A stretch of 64,000 nt of DNA from an uncultured Dysgonomonas sp. (GTDB lineage: Bacteria; Bacteroidota; Bacteroidia; Bacteroidales; Dysgonomonadaceae), in the NCBI GenBank assembly GCA_945273835.1, contig CALYPL010000003.1:87059-151058 (forward strand). The letters run 5' to 3'. Numbering within the stretch: the first letter of the stretch is position 1; every line of letters starts with the position of its first letter. A model generated the notes under the pieces. The model made no database searches. It was given only the letters and a program-made list of their open reading frames with translations, and was not told the DNA's origin. The position numbers and the translations under genes are program-made. Positions 56,595 through 64,000 of this stretch are shown here, one piece after another.

Positions 56595-57125
56595 TTATTT
56601 GTTGCCTGTCACATAGATACCGAGGTAATTTTTCAGATCTTCATAGGCATCGACAAAGTTCTGTTCTTCGTTTTTCAGGTATATGAAATCGTAAACTTTA
56701 GGGCTTTGTTCTTTAAAACCTATTACAAATAGGGCGGGGTTACTGACCAATAGCAGCTTAAGCACTTCATCGTCTTTACAGCTCATATCCATCAGCATGT
56801 CGATTTTTATTGTTCTGAATTCTTTGAGTACTGCGTCGGACAGGATGAACAGTCGTGACTGATTTTCGGGGGTGACTACACGTATGCTCTGCCCTGAGAA
56901 ATCATAAATTTTATCAGAATGTCCTTTTACGGTGGTTGATGTCCACAGGTAGACTCTCTTTTTATGTTTAACCAGATCCCGAGCTACGGGCATGATACTT
57001 TCGAGGTCGTCATAATCGAACAGAATCAGTACGGAATTTATTTTGCTGAATTCGAGAAACTGGTGCCGGCGTTTGTTATTTTCCCAAGCTGACTGAATTC
57101 TTCTTTTACGGAAATAATTAAACAT
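56595..57125 (-). CDS. DUF6913-like conserved Bacteroidota protein
   Basis: A 176-residue soluble alpha/beta protein (SVLILFDYDDLESIMPVARDL; KRVYLWTSTTV; IDMLMDMSCKDDEVLKLLL; ALFVIGF). I recognise it as the DUF6913-type protein usually found between ligA and dapA in Bacteroidales. Function is unknown; conserved linkage with ligA and dapA suggests a housekeeping role. It starts 48 bases after ligA and ends 90 bases before dapA. Confidence 0.78.
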   Translation of the reverse strand: MFNYFRKRRIQSAWENNKRRHQFLEFSKINSVLILFDYDDLESIMPVARDLVKHKKRVYLWTSTTVKGHSDKIYDFSGQSIRVVTPENQSRLFILSDAVLKEFRTIKIDMLMDMSCKDDEVLKLLLVSNPALFVIGFKEQSPKVYDFIYLKNEEQNFVDAYEDLKNYLGIYVTGNK

Positions 57126-57173
57126 ATCTTATTTATCTTCGTTTTTTTTACTTTTTTTACCTGTGCGCTGCTA

Positions 57174-59291
<2,118 letters not shown>

Positions 59292-59576
59292 TTAGGTTTG
59301 TGCGGAATGTGATTTTAGAGAAATTAAAACGCTTCGTTTAATATTTAACCTTTTTTCACATCAATTTGTTATGTTTGCACATGGTACGAAAAGCAGTCTT
59401 ACAGCCGATAATAAACAAAAATAATTTATATTTAGGATTATTTAACGTTATCAAAAGAACATTTTTACTTTTTTATATGTCTTACATAATATAAAGGCAA
59501 TTATTATATGGCGTTTATAATATTTATTATCAGCATTTTGTAAAATTATAAATCCATTATCAACGTTAACTTATTT

Positions 59577-59608
59577 TTTGCGAATTTAAATAAAAAATCG
59601 TATTTTTG
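59577..59608 (+). promoter_or_regulatory. Bacteroidota-type promoter for the lipoprotein gene at 59634
   Basis: A complete match: -33 TTTG at 59577-59580 and -7 TATTTTTG at 59601-59608 with a 20-base spacer. The ATG follows 26 bases after the -7 box. The rest of the 59172-59633 divergent region (462 bp) is AT-rich and shows nothing else recognisable. Confidence 0.75.
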
Positions 59609-59633
59609 TTCAAATTTATACGTCACATTAAAA

Positions 59634-60161
59634 ATGAAATTTTTCAGGATATTATTAGCTCTTCTTGTTCTTGCAATCATAGCATATGCTTGCGACAACG
59701 AGGATGGTTCGCCTGAATCCAGCATATCTATCTACTCATCAAAACCTGCGCTTAGGCAAGATGTTGATTGTAAAGAATTTGTGAAAGACATGTTGCTTTT
59801 CAGCGGCGATGATATTGAATGGTACGACGCAAGCACAGATGAAATTAAATTCAAAAACAATAACGCCTTGATCGGTTTTCGTGAAAATTGGGCTAAATAC
59901 GATTATGCCACTTTTTATTTAGATGGTATGGAGCTGTTTACGGTACATATAATTAATCCGCACATGCCACTCGTTTACGACGACCTGACACTCATTGACG
60001 GTGGTTATAAATTTTATCTGAGCCATGGTTATCCGCCCCCATCAGAATTCTCGGACGAGAAAAAACAACAACGCGATTTGGCATGGGAGGCTTTTATAAG
60101 ACAACTTAAAGCCGAAGGACGTTACCGTAAAACGAACAAACAATCGCTCCTCTATAACTAA
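59634..60161 (+). CDS. Small lipoprotein of unknown function
   Basis: A 175-residue lipoprotein; the lipobox gives Cys20 (IIAYACDNEDG). The acidic residues after Cys are the pattern for surface export in Bacteroidota. The mature part has two predicted strands around AEFYLD-like AKYDYATFYLDGMELF and VYDDLTLIDGGYKFYL and ends in a Lys/Arg-rich helix. No domain was recognised. It has one of the best promoters in the window. No neighbour shares its strand closely; surE starts 288 bases later. Confidence 0.72.
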   Translation: MKFFRILLALLVLAIIAYACDNEDGSPESSISIYSSKPALRQDVDCKEFVKDMLLFSGDDIEWYDASTDEIKFKNNNALIGFRENWAKYDYATFYLDGMELFTVHIINPHMPLVYDDLTLIDGGYKFYLSHGYPPPSEFSDEKKQQRDLAWEAFIRQLKAEGRYRKTNKQSLLYN

Positions 60162-60449
60162 AACGTATCAATATCCTGTTTAACATTCGCATTGCTGTAC
60201 CAAGCAGAAGAAGGATAAAAACGGCTTGCCTTCACTGATTTCTGCTCAACGAATCATTTCATCAATTGGCAATCCCGATCAGTCCGAAAAATATACCGGT
60301 CATAGCGGACAAACACACGCAGATATCCATATTTTTCAGAATTAAACCACCGATAAACAAGTCATACAGACAGAATGATTCGTTCCGCAACACGTTTTTT
60401 TTATAAACATATTGCGTTATCTTTGCATACGTCTAAAAAATAAACGGAT
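60162..60449. other. 288-bp region before surE
   Basis: No coding frame. TATCTTTG at 60418-60425, 24 bases before the surE ATG, is a perfect -7 box; no good -33 box is seen. Otherwise unremarkable. Confidence 0.45.
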
Positions 60450-61220
60450 ATGGCACAAAATAAACCCCTTATATTTATCACCAACGACGATGGCTACACT
60501 TCGGGAGGCATAAAAGCCCTAATCGAAAGTGTGAAAGGATTAGGCAAAATAGTGGTAGTTGCCCCCGATGGTCCGCGCTCAGGAATGTCGGGAGCTATCT
60601 CATCGACTTCCCCTTTGCGTGTGACAAGGATACATCAAGAGGATGACCTTGAAATATATTCGTGCAACGGCACGCCTGTTGACTGCGTTAAACTGGGAAT
60701 AAGCGAAATAGCGGGACGCAAGCCCGACCTTGTTGTTACAGGAATAAACCACGGCTCAAACGCTTCGATATGCGTTCTCTATTCGGGTACGATGGGCGCT
60801 GCCATCGAAGGGTGTATCTTCAAAATACCATCAATCGGATTTTCATTGCTCGATCATTCGCACGAAGCCGATTTCAGTACAGCTAAAACTATTGCCCGCA
60901 ACATAAGCAACCATGTACTTCATAACGGTTTACCAATCGGGACTTGTCTCAATGTAAACATCCCAAAAGGCAATGATATTAAAGGTGTTAAAGTCTGCCG
61001 TCAGACCGCAGGACAATGGGTAGACGAATTTTTCCGTTCAAAAGACGGTTCGGGAAAGGAAGTTTTCTGGCTTACGGGACGTTTCCAAAACGATGAGCCT
61101 GCTGATCAGGCTACCGACGAGTGGGCATTGGCTCAGGGCTATGCAACAATAGTTCCGGTGAAAGTGGACATGACTGATCATAGTATTTTACAGGATCTGA
61201 AATTTATGGAAGAAATCTGA
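60450..61220 (+). CDS. surE: 5'-nucleotidase SurE
   Basis: A 256-residue metal-dependent phosphatase that dephosphorylates nucleoside monophosphates and polyphosphate and helps stationary-phase survival. The metal ligands are Asp13 and Asp14 in ITNDDGYTSGG, the Ser in SGMSGAIS and the Asn in GINHGSNAS; the loop SCNGTPVDCVK is typical. It precedes lpxB with a 31-base gap; this pairing recurs in Bacteroidales. A -7 box is at 60418-60425. Confidence 0.95.
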   Translation: MAQNKPLIFITNDDGYTSGGIKALIESVKGLGKIVVVAPDGPRSGMSGAISSTSPLRVTRIHQEDDLEIYSCNGTPVDCVKLGISEIAGRKPDLVVTGINHGSNASICVLYSGTMGAAIEGCIFKIPSIGFSLLDHSHEADFSTAKTIARNISNHVLHNGLPIGTCLNVNIPKGNDIKGVKVCRQTAGQWVDEFFRSKDGSGKEVFWLTGRFQNDEPADQATDEWALAQGYATIVPVKVDMTDHSILQDLKFMEEI

Positions 61221-61251
61221 TCGTTTAACAGAGTTAACAACCGCATATTGG

Positions 61252-62391
61252 ATGAAATATTTTATTGTGGCCGGCGAGGCATCCGGCGACCTACACGGTT
61301 CTAATCTGATGGCTGCCCTCAAAAAAGAAGACAGGGAGGCTGATTTTCGCTTCTTCGGAGGCGATCTGATGGCAGCTCAGGGCGGTATGCTCGTCAAGCA
61401 CTATCGTGAGTTAGCATTCATGGGTTTTATACCCGTGTTGCTCAATCTGCGAACCATCATGCGCAACATGAGAATGTGTCGTGAAGAGATTGTGAACTAC
61501 AATCCCGATGTGGTTATCCTTATCGACTATCCCGGTTTCAACCTGAAAATTGCCAAATACGTCAGCAACAACACACAAATACCTGTTTACTACTATATTT
61601 CTCCAAAAGTATGGGCTTGGAAAGAGTGGCGTGTCAAAGCATTCAAAAAATATGTAGACCAGATGTTCTGCATACTCCCTTTTGAAGTCGGTTTCTTCAA
61701 GAAGCACAATTATCATGTAAATTACGTCGGTAATCCCACCGTAGATGCTGTTGCTCAATACCGTGAAGAGCATGAGAATGATACTCGCGACCAATTTACT
61801 GCCGACAACGGACTTAGCCCAAAACCTGTCATCGCCCTGTTGGCAGGAAGCCGCCGACAGGAAATTAAAGACAATCTGCCTGCCATGCTCGAAGCAATTA
61901 AAAGTTTCGACAGCCATCAGGCAGTCATAGCAGGCGCTCCGGGCATCGAACCCGATTACTATAAACAATATATAGGCAATCATACCTGCCAAATCATCTT
62001 CGGGCAGACCTACCGATTACTGAGTTATGCTGAAATAGCACTCGTCACATCCGGTACTGCCACACTTGAGACTTCGCTCTTCCGTGTGCCGCAGGTTGTC
62101 TGTTACAAGACACCCCTACCCCGTTTTATTTACTGGGCATTCAAGCACATACTGCATACCCCTTACATATCGCTGGTTAATCTGATAGCGGGAAAAACAG
62201 TTGTACAAGAATTGTTTGCCAAATTCTTTTCAGTCAATTCCATACACAATGAGGCAGATAAACTGCTGAACGACGCTGAATACCGAAATAAGATGCTGCA
62301 AGGTTATGACGATGTTATATCTATTCTGGGCAAACCCGGAGCTTCGGCTGAAGCAGCTCGTCTGATGATAGCTAAACTTCGGGATAAGTGA
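61252..62391 (+). CDS. lpxB: Lipid-A-disaccharide synthase
   Basis: A 379-residue family 19 glycosyltransferase that joins UDP-2,3-diacylglucosamine and lipid X to form lipid A disaccharide, at the inner membrane's cytoplasmic face. Family marks are the N-terminal VAGEASGDLHG, the FFGGDLMAAQG and MGFIPVLLNL segments, LIDYPGFNLKIAKY, YYISPKVWAW, LAGSRRQEIKDNLP and the late TSGTATLETSLF. It is probably co-transcribed with surE. Its presence shows the cell makes lipid A, so it is a true Gram-negative. Confidence 0.96.
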   Translation: MKYFIVAGEASGDLHGSNLMAALKKEDREADFRFFGGDLMAAQGGMLVKHYRELAFMGFIPVLLNLRTIMRNMRMCREEIVNYNPDVVILIDYPGFNLKIAKYVSNNTQIPVYYYISPKVWAWKEWRVKAFKKYVDQMFCILPFEVGFFKKHNYHVNYVGNPTVDAVAQYREEHENDTRDQFTADNGLSPKPVIALLAGSRRQEIKDNLPAMLEAIKSFDSHQAVIAGAPGIEPDYYKQYIGNHTCQIIFGQTYRLLSYAEIALVTSGTATLETSLFRVPQVVCYKTPLPRFIYWAFKHILHTPYISLVNLIAGKTVVQELFAKFFSVNSIHNEADKLLNDAEYRNKMLQGYDDVISILGKPGASAEAARLMIAKLRDK

Positions 62392-62464
62392 CTGTTACGA
62401 CAATCGGACCGCAACCCGAAAATTTTTCTTACCTTTGTATCTTTTAACAGATAATTAATAAATT

Positions 62465-62794
62465 ATGACAGAATTTCCTAACTGCCCTGTATGCAATATG
62501 TCCAACACCTACTCTGACGGTACTAACTTTGTTTGCCCCGATTGCTTCCACGAATGGAACGGTGAAGCGGTAGTTGAAACTGAAGACAACACTCCTCGCG
62601 ATAGCAACGGAGCCGAACTGATGGACGGTGATGCAGTTACAGTTATCAAAGACCTGAAAGTCAAAGGTTCGTCAATGGTCATCAAACGAGGCACAAAAGT
62701 AAAAAGCATCCGCCTTACGGAAAACCCCGAAGAAGTGGATTGCAAAATTGACGGCTCAAGCATCGTGCTTAAAACCTGCTTCCTGAAAAAATAA
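62465..62794 (+). CDS. PhnA-like zinc-ribbon protein (YjdM family)
   Basis: A 109-residue protein. The N-terminal zinc ribbon has two Cys pairs (Cys7/Cys10 and Cys24/Cys27, in CPVC and CPDC). The C-terminal SH3-like PhnA domain includes DGDAVTVIKDLKVKGSSMVI and RGTKVKSIRL. The name PhnA comes from the phosphonate locus, but this family does not carry phosphonoacetate hydrolase activity and its role is unclear. A -7 box TACCTTTG is at 62430-62437. The stop codon (62792-62794) lies inside a stretch that nearly matches the CRISPR repeat found 840 bases to the right. Confidence 0.92.
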   Translation: MTEFPNCPVCNMSNTYSDGTNFVCPDCFHEWNGEAVVETEDNTPRDSNGAELMDGDAVTVIKDLKVKGSSMVIKRGTKVKSIRLTENPEEVDCKIDGSSIVLKTCFLKK

Positions 62795-62826
62795 GCTTTC
62801 AAATTTGTATCTTTAGTGGATGAATT
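62791..62826 (+). repeat. Solitary CRISPR-repeat-like sequence overlapping the phnA stop
   Basis: Thirty-six bases match positions 7-42 of the 47-bp array repeat at 33 of 36 positions: ataagctttcaaatttgta is identical, then one C-to-T change, ctttag identical, two changes, and gatgaa identical. The orientation is the same as the array. The first six repeat bases (gttgtg) and the last five are absent or degraded. It lies 813 bases left of the first array repeat, with two small genes between. It could be a relic repeat or carry the same promoter element (TATCTTTA at 62808-62815). See the findings. Confidence 0.85.
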
Positions 62827-62908
62827 TGCGTATGTATTCTGACATTAAACTTATAAATATAAATAATGAGGTATAACTAAAAAAGTGATCAACAACTTTA
62901 TTTTTCAA

Positions 62909-62928
62909 CCGTCTAAAAAAATAGACGG
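62909..62928. repeat. Perfect short inverted repeat before the leader-peptide gene
   Basis: ccgtcta at 62909-62915 and tagacgg at 62922-62928, separated by six A. It lies in the 220-bp space between phnA and the peptide gene. No T-tract follows on either strand, so it is not a classical terminator; a 5'-leader structure or protein site is possible. Confidence 0.5.
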
Positions 62929-63014
62929 AAAGACATTAATTTTACTCATCTGACTCAATAACAGTTGACTAATTCGGCTATTCTGTTTTGTTACTAATTG
63001 AAAAATTAATGATT

Positions 63015-63203
63015 ATGAAAAATTTAGATTTATCTTTAATTCAAGTAGAAGAAACAAGCGAAGAACATTTGCTTGAAGTAAATGGCGGAATTTATATTTT
63101 TCAAGATACAATTTACCAAGACGGTTTTTATAAACCAATTTGGTATAGTACCGATCTTGGTGGATGGGTCACAAATTCCGATCTATGGATTGGTTATGCA
63201 TAA
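63015..63203 (+). CDS. Double-glycine-leader peptide precursor (bacteriocin/RiPP-like)
   Basis: A 62-residue peptide. Residues 1-25 match the Bacteroidota double-glycine leader: MKNLDLSLIQVEE, SEEHLLEVNGG, with the cut expected after Gly25. The 37-residue mature part has no Cys and is rich in aromatics (5 Tyr, 3 Trp, 2 Phe) with Gly-Gly again at 49-50. The start at 63015 puts the leader right at the N-terminus; upstream in-frame starts at 63009 or 62988 add unrelated residues. Such leaders direct peptides to C39-protease-containing ABC exporters or to modifying enzymes; neither is in the window. It is followed after 24 bases by a small secreted-protein gene on the same strand. Confidence 0.7.
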   Translation: MKNLDLSLIQVEETSEEHLLEVNGGIYIFQDTIYQDGFYKPIWYSTDLGGWVTNSDLWIGYA

Positions 63204-63227
63204 TTAATCTTAATATACCTATAAATT

Positions 63228-63554
63228 ATGAAAGTACGACACAAAGTTTTCTTTTTAATAGCTTTTTTCATTTTTTGTAGCAATGTATTTATGGCGCAAA
63301 AAAAAAATAATTGCCGAATAATTTCAGGTAATTGTCAAGTAGTAATGAATACTTTGCGAAAATATCAATCTAATGACTCAATAGCAGTAGATATTTTTAA
63401 GAAAGAATATGTTATAGATAATATGCAAAATACTGAAAATCTATTCAAGAAACAATATACCGAAATTATCCACTTTTTTGAATCAAAAAATGGGCAAAAA
63501 TATAATTGCCACCTAAAAGATACAAAGATGGTAGATCCTATCCTATTAAAATAA
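63228..63554 (+). CDS. Small exported protein of unknown function beside the peptide gene
   Basis: A 108-residue protein with a signal peptide (about 1-23, ending FMAQK), then a Lys/Asn-rich mature part with three Cys (two in NCRIISGNC, and one in YNCHL) and a helix-rich centre (VIDNMQNTENLFKKQYTEII). No domain was recognised. It lies 24 bases after the double-glycine peptide, on the same strand, so the two are likely co-expressed; a role in immunity, maturation or export is a guess from position only. It ends 84 bases before the first CRISPR repeat. Confidence 0.6.
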   Translation: MKVRHKVFFLIAFFIFCSNVFMAQKKNNCRIISGNCQVVMNTLRKYQSNDSIAVDIFKKEYVIDNMQNTENLFKKQYTEIIHFFESKNGQKYNCHLKDTKMVDPILLK

Positions 63555-63638
63555 AATATAGAAAATTATCCGGGTATTTTATTTATTCCACTCTTTGAAC
63601 ATTTTATTATACTTTCGATGTAATTCAAAAAATTTCGC

Positions 63639-64000
63639 GTTGTGATAAGCTTTCAAATTTGTACCTTTAGATGATGAAATACAGTATAAAAATGCCCATT
63701 ACCATTTCAGGGGCAGTTGTGATAAGCTTTCAAATTTGTACCTTTAGATGATGAAATACAGTAAATTTTTATGAGATTATTAATAGCTATTAGTTGTGAT
63801 AAGCTTTCAAATTTGTACCTTTAGATGATGAAATACAGTTTCTTCATAAACATGTTCGCCCGTTTCGTTGTTGTGATAAGCTTTCAAATTTGTACCTTTA
63901 GATGATGAAATACAGTGGGGTTAGGGTTCAAGCTGTAGGTAATAAGTTGTGATAAGCTTTCAAATTTGTACCTTTAGATGATGAAATACAGTATAGGTAG
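63639..64000 (+). CRISPR. CRISPR array, type II-like, running off the right edge
   Basis: Five identical 47-bp repeats at 63639-63685, 63716-63762, 63793-63839, 63870-63916 and 63946-63992. Each starts gttgtgataagctttcaaat and ends gatgaaatacagt. Four full spacers are 30, 30, 30 and 29 bp; a fifth is cut by the window end. A 47-bp repeat starting gttgtg with ~30-bp spacers is the form seen with type II (Cas9) loci of Bacteroidota, so cas9, cas1 and cas2 are expected to the right. The left flank (63555-63638) is AT-rich and might be a leader or the distal edge. No cas gene lies in the window. Confidence 0.97.

Noticed and set aside
63686..63945. Spacers targeting genes inside this window, including the phage-type block
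   Set aside because: Reading by eye I found no matching protospacer in the window; a proper search of the whole genome and phage databases is needed to decide.

Overview
The window is a piece of a Bacteroidota chromosome, most likely order Bacteroidales. The evidence is a TonB-dependent receptor with a carboxypeptidase-like N-terminal domain, a large single-chain PurL, a Rho factor with a long Asn/Gln-rich insert, lipoproteins whose acylated Cys is followed by acidic residues, and start regions preceded by the Bacteroidota -7 box TAnnTTTG instead of sigma70 boxes. The genus cannot be fixed from the sequence; a Dysgonomonas- or Parabacteroides-like organism would fit. No rRNA or tRNA gene was recognised.

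Layout. 0-12.5 kb: a lipoprotein/TonB-receptor pair, glutamate dehydrogenase, a Crp/Fnr regulator, a cation efflux protein, Rho, a DUF2156 protein and a thioredoxin-like protein. 12.5-26 kb: mostly housekeeping genes (purL, a nicotinamidase relative, UDP-sugar dehydrogenase, XRE regulator, HAD phosphatase, eukaryotic-type hexokinase, cysS, an exported beta-carbonic anhydrase, a CPA1 antiporter). 26-33 kb: three tandem paralogous TPR/OmpA-like envelope proteins, then about 1 kb holding two decayed gene fragments. 33.9-36 kb: an outer-membrane barrel and an M16 protease.

36-50 kb is the accessory part. Phage-type genes lie around ordinary metabolic genes: a tail-type structural protein (36.1-38.7 kb), then transketolase and rpiB, a three-gene operon of unknown exported or small proteins, then a leftward block with a tail-chaperone-like protein, a tape-measure protein, a sigma-like protein, a DnaC-type helicase loader, a replication-initiator-like protein and two small proteins. 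No integrase, terminase, portal or capsid gene was found, so this is a relic or a domesticated tail module, not a complete prophage.

50-62.5 kb: a Cys-less thioredoxin-fold protein, a short export/initiation set for surface polysaccharide (wecA-like, wzz-like, wza-like) joined to dapA, a DUF6913-like gene and ligA, then a lipoprotein, surE, lpxB and a phnA-like gene. The last 1.2 kb is the most unusual: a solitary sequence very like the CRISPR repeat overlaps the phnA stop codon; next come a small double-glycine-leader peptide gene and a small secreted protein; then a CRISPR array (47-bp repeats, about 30-bp spacers, type II-like) begins and runs off the right edge. Its repeat contains what looks like a complete Bacteroidota promoter. 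No cas gene is inside the window.
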